NCBI GenBank assembly: GCA_964019335.1 | Contig: OZ025722.1 | Span: 124,001 to 188,000, forward strand | Source of the DNA: Diplonema japonicum | Lineage: Eukaryota; Euglenozoa; Diplonemea; Diplonemida; Diplonemidae | Length of the DNA: 64,000 bases | Direction of reading: 5' to 3' | Part shown: piece by piece, positions 48,969-58,735 of the stretch | Numbering within the stretch: the first letter of the stretch is position 1 | Layout: each line of letters starts with the position of its first letter | The notes under the pieces: generated by a model | Databases searched by the model: none | What the model was told of the DNA's origin: nothing | The model's input: the letters and a program-made list of their open reading frames with translations, nothing else | Translations under genes and position numbers: made by a program

Positions 48969-50081
48969 ATGGCAATGACGACAACATCAGCAAGTCGAAG
49001 CGTGACGCCACCGCCGTCCTCGGAGCGATCTATACGTACAGTGTTCGTGACGGGGGTGCCCGAGGCTGTTGGGGAGTCGAATTTAAAGGAGATGTTTCAG
49101 TACTGCGGGAGGATAGCAAGGATGAAAAGACAATGGGACAATACAAAGGGCGTCTTCGGGTGGGAGGTAGAGTACGAAAAGGGAAGAGCCGCGAGCCTGG
49201 CCATGGGCCTCGACAACGTCGAACTAGGAGGCGCGAATCTAACTATCGAAGGCACAGCAGAGAGAATAAAAGCCCCCATCAACCTAAACGCGAGTTTCAT
49301 GGAACAAGCAATGACAGCAATGGTGTTCAACAAAGCCCAAGCAGGTATGGGTGCCGCCAATGCTGCAGAACTTCTTGAAATGTCTGCAAACATCGCTGCC
49401 TGCAGAGAATCCATCCTCTCATCCCAACGGGTTCAGAGCACCGACCCCATAAGGGTATCACGGACAATTTACGTCGGGAACGTTCCAAAAACAACATCAG
49501 AAACGGATTTAATCAACCTTTTCTCCACGTTTGGACCAATTACAAATACTTACATGCCGTCGGCGCTGTCTTTGGTGCCTGGTATCGTGAAGGATGAACC
49601 TACCGTTACACATGCGCTAGTGGAGTTTATGGATAGTAAATCTGTGGCGAAATCTCTTAAGTTGGACGGTGTGAAACAGCTGCCGCAATCTGACCCCAAG
49701 GCAAAACCTTGCTATCTTTCGGTAACAGCATCTACCGTTTGTATTCCAAGCGAGCATGGTGAATCTGAATCGAAAAGTGTCAAATCGCTTCAATCCGTTC
49801 TCAACCACGTCAACACGAAGGGCGAACGCAGTGGGAAGTTCAGGAGAAATCGTTCCCCTGACAGTTATGACAGAGACAGGAGGGACAAAAGGGATGGGAG
49901 GAGGCGATCCGAGTACGACAGAAAGCGAAGGAGGAGGCGGAGAACTACCTCTACGGACTCGTACTCTGCATCAAGGAAGCGACGAAGAAGAACCGAGACC
50001 GACCGAGGCCGCAGTAAAAAGAAGAAAACCCCCCGGATGGACAGAGAGCGCTCAACAACATCTGAGAGCTTTCACAAATAA
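48969..50081 (+). CDS. SR-like splicing factor with two RRMs
   Basis: This 370-residue protein has RRM1 at about 22-95 (TVFVTGVPEA as RNP2; VFGWEVEYE in the RNP1 position). A helical linker with AAELLEMSANIAACRE follows, then RRM2 at about 163-245 (TIYVGNVPKTTSETDLINLFSTFGPI as RNP2 and first helix; THALVEFMDS in RNP1). The C-terminal 90 residues are rich in Arg, Ser, Asp and Lys. The arrangement resembles SR-related splicing proteins, possibly the plant SUA/AtRNPS or fungal Vip1 group. A role in cis- or trans-splicing in the nucleus is likely but inferred. Confidence 0.85.
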   Translation: MAMTTTSASRSVTPPPSSERSIRTVFVTGVPEAVGESNLKEMFQYCGRIARMKRQWDNTKGVFGWEVEYEKGRAASLAMGLDNVELGGANLTIEGTAERIKAPINLNASFMEQAMTAMVFNKAQAGMGAANAAELLEMSANIAACRESILSSQRVQSTDPIRVSRTIYVGNVPKTTSETDLINLFSTFGPITNTYMPSALSLVPGIVKDEPTVTHALVEFMDSKSVAKSLKLDGVKQLPQSDPKAKPCYLSVTASTVCIPSEHGESESKSVKSLQSVLNHVNTKGERSGKFRRNRSPDSYDRDRRDKRDGRRRSEYDRKRRRRRRTTSTDSYSASRKRRRRTETDRGRSKKKKTPRMDRERSTTSESFHK

Positions 50082-50217
50082 AAAAAGTTTTAAAAAAAAC
50101 CGTACCCCCCCCCCCCCCCACTCATTTTTTGTTTTGCCGGCGTTTCAATAGAGGGGGGAAGGGAATTTTTTAAAAAAAAAAGGAAGGGGAGGGAGGGGTA
50201 CGAAGAAGAAAAAAAAA
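50082..50217 (+). promoter_or_regulatory. Short spacer with candidate trans-splice site
   Basis: A C-run and a pyrimidine-rich stretch end in TTTCAATAG (AG 50150-50151), followed by a purine-rich leader of 66 nt to the ATG at 50218. Confidence 0.4.
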
Positions 50218-50874
50218 ATGGGTTGCTGTGCAGCAAAAGACTACGATGACAGGGAAAAACATGAGACGGGCGGTGCTGCCCCGAGGAAAGGCGGCAGCAA
50301 CGAACAGGTTTCTCGGTCGCCGCCACCTTTAGTTCAGGTCCCGGTTCAAGCACCCACCCCGAGGGAAGAAACAAAGGGCCCAGCACAGGACATTTCACCC
50401 ATGGTGCCTAGCCACATGAGGAGCATGAGGCAAGTGGGCGAGGAACTACCGATGGGGGAAAAAGTAGAGGGTGTTTGGTCAGATGGTGTATTCTACCCTG
50501 GGTGGATTGTTGGTGTAGACAGGGGTCACGACAGGTACCTCGTCAAGTTTGAGGATGGGGAAGAAAGTGTATTGGGGATCACATCGCTCAGAAGAAGGTT
50601 TTGCCCTGGAGACAGAGTAGATGCTCGGTGGAAAGGGCAGGAATTCTACCGCGGGGTCATAGATGCTGCCCTACCCGATGGTTTCTATTCTATATGTTTC
50701 GATGATGGCGGCTTTGAGCCCCAACAGCCTCACCAATATATCAAAATCGCTGTTATCCCCTCAGCCTTGTCGAAAGGGGCACTCCCCCCTCCAGGCTCTG
50801 TTCCTCATCCATTTCCTAAGCAAGCCCAGAACCCCTCAGGGTCTGGATTCAGTCATGCTGATAGAAGGAATTGA
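50218..50874 (+). CDS. N-acylated protein with paired Tudor-like domains
   Basis: This 218-residue protein begins MGCCAAK, a consensus for N-myristoylation at Gly2 and palmitoylation at Cys3/Cys4, so membrane attachment is expected. After a Pro-rich linker two Tudor/SH3-like beta-barrels follow, at about 82-126 (VEGVWSDGVFYPGWIVGVD, then YLVKFEDGE) and 127-180 (DRVDARWKGQEFYRGVIDA, then YSICFDDGG). Similar paired domains bind modified peptides in chromatin proteins, but acylation would place this one at a membrane, as in flagellar or pellicular proteins of kinetoplastids. The tail is Pro-rich. The ligand is unknown. Confidence 0.82.
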   Translation: MGCCAAKDYDDREKHETGGAAPRKGGSNEQVSRSPPPLVQVPVQAPTPREETKGPAQDISPMVPSHMRSMRQVGEELPMGEKVEGVWSDGVFYPGWIVGVDRGHDRYLVKFEDGEESVLGITSLRRRFCPGDRVDARWKGQEFYRGVIDAALPDGFYSICFDDGGFEPQQPHQYIKIAVIPSALSKGALPPPGSVPHPFPKQAQNPSGSGFSHADRRN

Positions 50875-50983
50875 AAGGGTTGTTGATTTAGATTTTTTTT
50901 TTTTTTTTTATCGCAGTTGTTGGAAAAAAGTTTTTTTTTTTGGTGGTTTTTTTTTTTTTTTCCTCCCCTCTCCTCCCCCATTT
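50875..50983. other. T-rich spacer
   Basis: Homopolymer T-runs and C/T-rich sequence between the Tudor-like gene and the long-inverted-repeat transposon. Nothing else seen. Confidence 0.6.
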
Positions 50984-52581
50984 TATATATATGGGTCGAT
51001 TTCAAAAACCCCCCCCCCCCCAAAATGAGGCCAATTGACACTTTCGTTGCATCTTTGGGCATGCCGCCCCCTTTAAAAAAAATTCTCCATATTTCCCGGC
51101 CCATATTAGGAAAGAACCCGGGTCAGAAATCGCTCAAGGGTGCTATTTTGACCTATGAAAAATTCAGTCTTAGGGTAAAAATCGGGTTTTAGTGGTTTTG
51201 GTAAAGTCAGAGAGTATGCTTTCAATAGCAAGAAATAGCGGAACTCACTGCTAGAAGGTGGCTGAAATGATGTTGGAAGTGGAAACCTTCATTTCCTAGT
51301 CTTCTGCGGCTGAGATGTGCTGCTGCTGTGTGGGCGACCTCGTTTCTTTTTCATACTATTAGGCCTTCTACCGCATTTTGGGGGGTTTTAAGAGGCTCAT
51401 TCGTAGGTGTACTTGGTGCTTTGGGCTTGTCATGGGGTGTCGAGTATTTTTGTAATTTGGTTACTATTCTTTCTCGTTTTTCAAGTCCGGGAAGGCTATC
51501 AGGAACGTCCTCATACTCATCACAAGATTCTTAGACTGGGGGCCTTTTCTCTGCCCTGTCTGCATCGAGTTCTTTGATGATGTACTTTAGTTCTTTCTAG
51601 CTCGTGGACGCGCACGTAGCAAATACACCCTCCGGTGTGCTCCTGAGCTCATATGCACCTGTAAAATCCGGAAACTCAAGAATTTTCTTTTTGTACGGGC
51701 CAAAGACATCAGTAACTACATGCACGGCGCACCGTATTGTATTGGTGATGTGAGCTATTTGTTCCACAGTTTTAATTGTTGTGGAACGAGGCACCCAAAA
51801 CCAAACACGAGAGAGCACACCAAAGTGGCTGTCCCTGTTGTTTTTGCCGTGTTTCTCCCCCAGAAACCACAGGGAAAACGTCCGATCGGGATATACATAA
51901 CGAAGACCAAAAAGAACAAAGTAGCAAAATTCCTTTGCACGAAAGTGACGCCCACCGTCAGTCCAGAGTATCCACTCCATTTTTTTCTTTATTTTTTTCT
52001 GTGCCCATGCTACTGTGGAACAAGACTTTTCCAACAGGCCAGCTGCCCTTATTTCATCATGTGTGATGTGGTCAAGCCTCATGCCTCTGACCAATTGGCG
52101 CCGTGTGGTGTCTTGTTGGCTACTAAATCAACCAGAAAATGATAGCAGAAGTGCCGCTAGAAGTTCCCCTTTACACACTACGCCACAAACTAGTGCAGCA
52201 CAGTCGTTGCCACTGAGCTTCTCAAAAACCTCTGTGGCGAGTGTCCTGATCGCCGTGGTGTTCCCATTTACCCTTTCTCGGTCCGAATACCATTTTTTTT
52301 TACCCCTAGCTTCTCAACAGCAAGTTTAAAAGCATCCATTTTTGTCACCCCCTCTTTTACTGAATTTGTGCAAAGTGAAAAAACCCATTTTTGCCCCTAG
52401 GACTGAATTTTCTGGGTACTAGTAACACTCACTTTCCCATTTTCTGGGGTGTTTTCTTTCCTAACCTGGGCCGGGAAAGTTGTAGAATTTTTTTTCTTTG
52501 GGAAAAAGTACTTAGAGAAATATTGAAAGTGTCAATTGGCCTCATTTTTGGGGGGGGTTTTTGAAACGATGCCATATATAT
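50984..52581 (-). mobile_element. DNA transposon with about 200 bp terminal inverted repeats
   Basis: The left 50984-51195 and right 52345-52581 ends are imperfect reverse complements. Shared landmarks, read inward, are ATATATATGG, TTTCAAAAACCCCCCC, AAATGAGGCCAATTGACACT, TTTCCCGGCCCA, TTAGGAAAGAA, AAAATTCAGTC and TAGGG.(1-2).AAAAAT.GGGTTTT. Between them, on the minus strand, is a transposase remnant (51597-52094). The combination of long inverted repeats and a single transposase resembles Mutator-like or related DDE elements. The superfamily is not certain. Confidence 0.8.
51597..52094 (-). pseudogene. DDE-type transposase remnant
   Basis: A minus-strand frame of about 165 codons with WILWTDGGRHFRAKEF, then FFL-type strand SLWFLGEKHGKNNRDSHFG (landmarks only). 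The Asp-Gly-Gly and His-Phe pair plus the HGK..D.HFG motif match the second-Asp region of a DDE transposase found in protist repeats. The frame upstream (52095-52150, encoding FLVDLVANKTPHGANWSEA) belongs to the same protein but is separated by a frameshift or stop. The N-terminal part and the third acidic residue are not identified. It looks inactive. Confidence 0.65.
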
Positions 52582-53571
52582 TTTTTTTGTCAATAAAAAA
52601 TGGATCCCCCTTCCCCCCAAGCTTTCCTAGACACGGTGGTGGTGAAAAAAAAAAGAGAAAAAGTAGAGTGGGGAGTGAGAAATTTAATTTAAAAAAAAAG
52701 GAAATGATTCCTTTTTTTTTTTTATATAGATTTTATTTTATCCCACCCCGCCCCCCTTCCCGCCTCTTGTTACTGTTGTCAAGAAAGAAATAGGAATAAT
52801 TTTAAAAAAAAAAAAGGAGGGGGTGGAGTGGGCTTTTTTTTTTTTTTTTTTTTTTTTGTTATTATGCTTCAGTGAATATTGAAATAATTGGCGAACACAA
52901 ACACATTCCCCAAAAAAAGAAAACCGCGGAAAAAAGAAATTATTAAAATCCTCTTTTTTCGGGCCGTTGTGTATTCTGAAAATAGAACATACTTACGGCT
53001 AGGTCGGTATTTGTGTCTTTGTTCCTCTTAAATTATTTGAAATACGATTTAAACAAAATATTATTATTGAAAAAATGAATTGCTATTTGCTAAAAAGAGA
53101 GTGGTAGCATTGCCGATCTTATCCTTCTACAGGTTAACCTCCGGCTGTGCACAAACAATCAACCGGCTCTTTATATCTTTTTTTTTTTTTTGTTTTGTTT
53201 TTGTTTACATCTCGGTTTCATTTTTTTTTTTTTTTTTTTTTTTCCCCCAGCTCCTTCCCTTTTTTTTGCTGGATTCTACTTGCTGTCACTTGTCGTCGCC
53301 ACTCCCCCCTTCTTTTTTTTTTAATTTATTTAATGAAAGAAGAAAGCAAGGGAAAAAAAAATAAAAAAAATAAAAATAAAAAGTATGAATGCTTCTTTTT
53401 TTTTGTACCACTAATCACCCTCCCTCCGCTTTATTTAGATACTCCCTTCCCCATCCACCCCCCCCTTTTTTTCTCTTCATTTGTGTTACAAACCTTTTTT
53501 TATTTACTATTTTTTTTTCTTTAATGTCCCACCCACCCCCCCCTCCTACAGATATTACACGACAAACTTCA
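52582..53571. other. Gene-free spacer upstream of the subtilase gene
   Basis: A/T-rich DNA with T-runs (52834-52857, 53221-53242). No supported gene. The last 50 bp form a strong pyrimidine tract and ACAG. Confidence 0.6.
53505..53551 (+). promoter_or_regulatory. Strong polypyrimidine tract and ACAG acceptor
   Basis: T/C-rich sequence (with CCACCCACCCCCCCCTCCT) leads to ACAG at 53548-53551, 20 nt before ATG 53572. This fixes the likely start, because earlier in-frame ATGs (53389, 53524) lie upstream of or within the tract and encode Phe/Pro-rich sequence. Confidence 0.6.
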
Positions 53572-54741
53572 ATGATGAGTTATGTTATTCTGCTCCTAGC
53601 TGCAGTGTGTAGTGTGAGCAGTCTGTCCCTGTCGGTTCCTACTGACAAAATAATTCAAGGCGAGTACATTGTCCTTCTGCACTCAAACATCACCGTAGCA
53701 GCCCACGAGGCCCTCAACCAGAGGGTGAAGGGAAGGAAATTTTCCATCGGAAAGAGCTTCCGTGCGGTACACGCCACACTATCGGAAGCTTCCTTACAAT
53801 GGGTTCTGGCGCAGGATCACCTTGTAAAAACGGTAGAGCACAACCAAGAACTCCGCATCGCAATGGAAACCTGCAACTCACAACAAAGAGAACCCGTGTC
53901 GTGGGGTCAGGTAAGAACAACAGTAGCGGGACCTTCAAACGTGGGGCAAGTCTTCGCACACAACCCTCAATGGGGCAAGGATGTTGACATATACATAGTC
54001 GACACTGGTATCAGGTGCACACACCAAGATTTCAACGGAAGATGTCTATGGGGAACGAACACCGCTGGAGGTACCGATACTGACGTGAACGGGCACGGGA
54101 CACATTGTGCGTCAACCTCTGGCGGGCTTCTGTACGGGATAGCAAAGGCGTCCACCCTAATCGCCGTAAAGGTGCTAGGTGACAACGGCTCTGGCACGAC
54201 TGCAGGTGTGATAGCTGGTGTTCAGTACGTGGCAGAAAACGCAAAACGTCGGGCAAAAAAATCTGTCGCAAACATGTCACTAGGAGGCGGGTTCAGCACT
54301 TCTCTTAACAATGCCGTCGACGCAGCTGTTGAGACAGGTGTTGCATTTGCTGTTGCGGCTGGGAATGACAACAGGGACGCAAAGAACTACAGCCCGGCCA
54401 GTGCAGAACACTGTGTTACAGTGGGGTCTACAGAGTCCGCTTCTACAGGCGGGAAGAAGGTCGATGCTCGTTCTGCTTTTTCGAATTTTGGGTCGAGCCT
54501 TGATGTCTTTGCCCCTGGTACTTCCATTGTAGCTGCTTACTCTACTTCTGATACGGCCTACGCCACGCTCTCCGGGACATCGATGGCCTCTCCTCATGTT
54601 GCTGGTGTTATGGCCGTTCACATTGGCACTCCTGCTGAAATCAAGAAGAAGCTTGTCGCCGATGCCGAAACTGGTATCCTGCAGATCGGTACTGGGTCGC
54701 CTGATAAGATGCTTCACTTGCCTTGTATTAGTTCCCGTTAA
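53572..54741 (+). CDS. Secreted subtilisin-like serine protease (S8 family)
   Basis: This 389-residue protein has a signal peptide (residues 1-20, MMSYVILLLAAVCSVSSLSL). An inhibitor-I9-type propeptide follows (about 25-95: GEYIVLLH, then FRAVHATLSEASLQWVL). The catalytic domain resembles proteinase K, with Asp in IVDTGIR near 143, His in NGHGTHCAS near 174, the oxyanion Asn in AAGNDN near 264 and Ser in GTSMASPHVAG near 335. Length and order fit a secreted or lysosomal endopeptidase. Two ATGs occur in tandem at 53572 and 53575. No introns are evident. Confidence 0.95.
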   Translation: MMSYVILLLAAVCSVSSLSLSVPTDKIIQGEYIVLLHSNITVAAHEALNQRVKGRKFSIGKSFRAVHATLSEASLQWVLAQDHLVKTVEHNQELRIAMETCNSQQREPVSWGQVRTTVAGPSNVGQVFAHNPQWGKDVDIYIVDTGIRCTHQDFNGRCLWGTNTAGGTDTDVNGHGTHCASTSGGLLYGIAKASTLIAVKVLGDNGSGTTAGVIAGVQYVAENAKRRAKKSVANMSLGGGFSTSLNNAVDAAVETGVAFAVAAGNDNRDAKNYSPASAEHCVTVGSTESASTGGKKVDARSAFSNFGSSLDVFAPGTSIVAAYSTSDTAYATLSGTSMASPHVAGVMAVHIGTPAEIKKKLVADAETGILQIGTGSPDKMLHLPCISSR

Positions 54742-54842
54742 AAAGAAAAAAAAAGAAAAAAAAAAGAATAAAAAAGTTAAATAACGTTTCCCCCCCCCCT
54801 TTTTTTGTGGTTGTGTGAACCGTATCGATTCTTGTTTATTTA

Positions 54843-54873
<31 letters not shown>

Positions 54874-55713
54874 TTGCTCTCGTTTTGCTTACCAAGCCGT
54901 GACAGTGGATTATACGCCATGGAAAAGGCTTGACATGTTTTTCTTTTTTTTTTTAAATTATTCTCTCGAGCCATTCAGGCCACCTTGCCTGACAGGGGGT
55001 TCGAGTTTTTTTATATTTATTTCAGGGTGGGTCCTCAAGTGGGATTTGCCCTTAAACATCGCCTTTATTCCTTCTTGTTTTTCTTCTTTTTTTCTTGTTT
55101 CATGCTCTATTTTTTTCTCTCTTCTTGTTTTTTTTTCTTTTTATATTATTTTTATTTTTTTATCTCTGCTCACTCAGCGCATAACCAAATAACCGTCGTT
55201 TACAAGAGTACGCCCACACCGCTAGTAAAAAAAAAGGGGGGGGGAGGGGAAACAGGAAACAGATGCCAAACAACACAACAAGGTCAAACACCCCTATTTT
55301 TAAATTACCCAAAGACGCATATTGTAGACAGAAAAAATAATTTCCCTCCCCCTTTTTTTTTCTAAAACCATAGAATGCAAAGACCAACCACATTGCTGAC
55401 GTGCAAAGAAACCCCAACAGGGCACACCAAAGATAACCACACCTTGTTTTTCCAAGTCTAGAGAACCCGGGATACACATTTGCTGATAGATGAGTTTAGA
55501 AAAATCGTGGACTGCACACAAAACAACAACAACAACACCCTGGTGTACACCCGAAAACAAAGCCGATTAGTATAACCGGTCCAGTCTCTTGATTTTTTTT
55601 TTTTGTCCTCCCCTCTTTTTTTTTTTTTTTTTTTCCATATTCCTGCTTTAAAAAAAAAAAAGAATTCCCCGTATAAGCGCAGCAAAAAAAAAAAGAAAGA
55701 AAGAAGACCTACA
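54742..55713. other. Intergenic low-complexity region
   Basis: T-runs and a G-run with a moderately complex block (55240-55590) that includes an ACAACAACAACAAC repeat at 55523-55536. No frame with a recognisable product. The leader to the next gene is A/G-rich. Confidence 0.55.
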
Positions 55714-56569
55714 ATGGACAGATATGGGGGCCCACCACCACCGCCCAAGGGTGGCAAGAAAGGAGGCGGCGACAGAGGCAGGCCCGCAGGCGGGAAGGGG
55801 AGCAAGGGCGGGAGCTACCCGCCTGGCCTGATGGGGGGCCCAAACCAAGGAGGCGGCCATTACGATGGTATTTTTTTTTTTTTTTTTTAATCTCCCCCTT
55901 CCCTTCAAACAAAACAAAACAAAAACAAAAACAATTTTTCTTTTTCCATTAAATACAGACCGTTACGGCAACCCCCCTCCCCCCCAAGGCCCGCCCCAAA
56001 GGCACTACAATGGTGGTGGCGGAGGTGACAGATATGAGCCTTACCCAGCCTATGACAGGGGGTACGATGCCCCCCCTCCTCCTCCCAGGGACTACCCATC
56101 TCACCATGGAGGGAAAGGAGGCAAAGGAAGCAAGGGCGGAAAGGGGGGAAAAGGAGAACCCCAATCTCTGCACCCGGACGACTACGGTGTTCAGCACGGG
56201 GACCCAAGGTACCAGTGGACAGACGACAAGCTATTCAACCCTTTTGACAAGATTGACCACCCAATTACCGGTGAAGTCGGTGGGCAGCCCGAGGGCGAAT
56301 CGGCCGCAAGCGTGCACGCAAGGAACCTACCCCCGCATGCAGACAGGCTTTGGCTATACTCTCTGTTTTCTCCCTTTGGCGCCGTGAACTCTGTAAGGTG
56401 CCAACGTGATTATGAAACTGGCCGCTGCGTGGGCTGGGGTCTCGTCAAGTACCATTTCAACGCCGACGCCCAGTCGGCAATCCAAATTCTAAACGGATTC
56501 AAGATCGATGGGCGGACAATCCAGGTGGAGCCCAGCAACAGAAATGAACAGAGGGATAGGGACCACTGA
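55714..56569 (+). CDS. Glycine/proline-rich RNA-binding protein with one RRM
   Basis: Exons 55714-55867 and 55959-56569, joined by a 91-nt GT-AG intron (T-run then ATACAG), give 254 residues. The first 150 residues are rich in Gly, Pro, Lys, Asp and Tyr, with GGKGGKGSKGGKGGKG-type repeats and DRYG units on both sides of the intron. The C-terminal RRM (about 172-245) has SVHARNLPPHADRLWLYSLFSPFGAV and a GWGLVKYHF RNP1. The layout resembles hnRNP or UBP1/CELF-like proteins that govern mRNA fate in trypanosomatids, where control is post-transcriptional. The RRM is nearly canonical; targets are unknown. Confidence 0.88.
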
Positions 56570-57098
56570 GGCTAGAACCTTTTTAAAAAAGAAAAAAAAA
56601 AAAAAAAACGGGGGTGGGGGGGGGACAGGTTCAAAAGTGTATTAAACAAATTTTCTTTTACGGGGGGGGGGACAAAAAGAAGAAGCAAGGTAGAAAATGA
56701 AAAAAAAAACCGGGGAAAAAAAAAAAGCTGGTTTTTTTTTTCTTCTTTTTTTTTGTAAGGTGGGCCGGTTGCCTTGACCACTTCGTTTTCCTATCATAGT
56801 GATTTCCCCCCCCCCCCCTTAAATATTTTAGTTGTTTTTTTTTTCTTTTTTTAATATTTGCCAAAAAAAAAAGGGGGTGGGAAACGCACATTTTCTCTTG
56901 AGCAAGCAATAAAAAACAACAAAGAAAGAAAGATGACTTAAAAAAAAAAAAGAAACTTTGTCATTCTTGTGGGAGGACCGGGCGAAAAAAAAATTAAAAT
57001 AACTCAATCGTGATCACAGGAAAGGGGGGAGAAAGGGGGGCCTTTGTTTTTTTTTAACTCCCCCCCCCCGCCCCACCTCTGTTCTACACAAAAAAAAA
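56570..57098. other. Intergenic region with partial R2 repeat
   Basis: Homopolymers, plus a truncated R2 repeat at 56757-56803. A GATCACAG at about 57013-57020 and C-rich tract at 57060-57085 precede the A-run leader of the DnaJ gene. No gene. Confidence 0.55.
56757..56803 (+). repeat. Dispersed repeat R2, truncated copy 3
   Basis: It matches the 3' half of R2 (GGTGGGCCGGTTG, then ACCACTTCGTT, then CCTATCATAGTGA) with small changes. The 5' half, including the CCCC/GGGG hairpin, is missing. Confidence 0.7.
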
Positions 57099-58491
57099 AT
57101 GCACCCCGCAACACGAAAAATAGTACTCGGAAGGCAGACGCGAGGGTTGTTTCGAGCCACAAAATGGCTTGGAGAGCAGGACCACTACAATGTGCTGAAC
57201 ATCCCAAGGAACGCAACAGAACAGCAAATCAAAAAAGCATACCGCGCAATGGCTAAAAAATACCATCCAGACGCAGGACCCAAAGGCGACTCAGCAATGT
57301 TCGGCAAGGTAACCGACGCTTATAAAACCCTCTCTGACACTCAAAAACGACAAGCTTTCGATATGAAAAACAACGGCGGAGGATACGCGGGCGCAGCAGG
57401 CGCAGGCGCAGGTTCAAATTTCAACGCACAGCACCAAGGCTTCCCCGGCTGGGAAAACATGGAGTTCGCCCACACAAATTCCGGGTCCCAACACTCTGCA
57501 AAAATGGGCCAGGACCTAGGCAACATGTGGGACGAACTCTTCGGTAACGAGAACCGAGGCACGAAAGCACGGATGGAAAAATACCAACCCGAGCGAGGCG
57601 CTGACGTCACCGTGAAGCTCGCCTTGAACTTCGACGAAGCCGTCGACGGTGTTACAAAAGAAGTTTCATATTTCTACCAACGAAAATGCGTTCCATGTAG
57701 AGGAACAGGTAGCAAAGACGGTGCACCCATCACAAAATGCACCGTGTGCCACGGACGTGGGAAACAAACAAAATCGAACGGATATTACCATGTGGAGCAG
57801 TCGTGCACTGCATGCGGCGGGTCCGGCAAGATCCTCCGAGAACTCTGCGCATCATGTGCTGGTAAAGGAACCACAAAGGACAGGACCACACAGCAAGTCA
57901 AGGTCCCTGCTGGTGTTGACACAAAGGACAGATTACGTGTAGCTGGTAAAGGTGAAGCAGGCGTACGTGGGGGCGCACCAGGAAACCTCTTTATAGACGT
58001 CATAGTCGACAATGCCACAGTCTTCACCCGAGACGGGTATGGATGTGTTCAAAAAAAAAAAAAGAAAATTATACAGGGAGGACATTCATCTCATTCAGCC
58101 CATTTCCCTCACCACCGCGATCATCGGCGGGAAAATCACCATCCCTACTGTTTCCGGCGATATCACTGTCACCGTTCCCCCTGGTACGCAGCAAGGCGAC
58201 AAGGTGCTCGTTCGAGGGAAGGGCATCAAGAAACCCCAACAAAATTCTGTTGGGCACATGTACCTCCACTACCACATCGATATTCCGAAGTATGCACGTC
58301 CTTTTTTTTAAAAAAAAACTTTTTTTTTTCCTCTTTAAAGAACGATAAATGACAAGCAACGGATAGCCTTGGAACACTTTGCTGAGGAGGAGGCCGCCGA
58401 TGCCTCCCAAGCAGGCGTCGCGAGCATGAAGAACATGATAAAGGTGAAGCATAAGTACAACAGAATGATCCAGTTTAAAGACAGCATTTGA
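57099..58491 (+). CDS. Type I J-domain chaperone, mitochondrial DnaJ (Mdj1/DNAJA3-like)
   Basis: Exons 57099-58036, 58077-58289 and 58341-58491 (introns of 40 and 51 nt) give 433 residues. The basic N-terminus with Arg and few acidic residues suggests a mitochondrial presequence. The J domain (about 28-92) has KKYHPDAG. A Gly/Ala-rich linker follows. The zinc-binding region (about 203-275) has four CxxCxGxG repeats: CVPCRGTG, CTVCHGRG, CTACGGSG and CASCAGKG. The C-terminal substrate domains contain VPAGVDTKDRLRVAGKGEAG and VPPGTQQGDKVLVRGKGI. It would stimulate mitochondrial Hsp70 and bind unfolded substrates. Intron placement is supported by the restored D-G-E-D-I-H-L and I-P-K-T-I-N-D joins. 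Confidence 0.9.
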
Positions 58492-58512
58492 AGAAGGAAA
58501 TTTAAAATTATA

Positions 58513-58555
<43 letters not shown>

Positions 58556-58735
58556 AGACCCTGATGGTTCGTTCTTTTTATTTTCGTTTTTTCTTTTTGT
58601 ATCACATCAGTCTTATTACACCCCCCCCCCCCCCCACCCCTCTTTTTGGTACCATAACAAAAACGGGAAAAAAAAATAGATATATATATATATATATCAG
58701 GAGAGAGGGGGGGGGGGAGGGAGGAAAAAGAAGAA
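58492..58735. other. Spacer with A-, C- and TA-runs
   Basis: An A-run of about 40 (58514-58553), a C-run (58621-58636) and a TA microsatellite (58679-58698) separate the two J-domain genes. A TATATCAG at 58693-58700 is a possible acceptor. Confidence 0.6.

Noticed and set aside
53389-53571. N-terminal 61-residue extension of the subtilase
   Set aside because: It is Pro/Phe-rich, covers the polypyrimidine tract and would bury the signal peptide internally.
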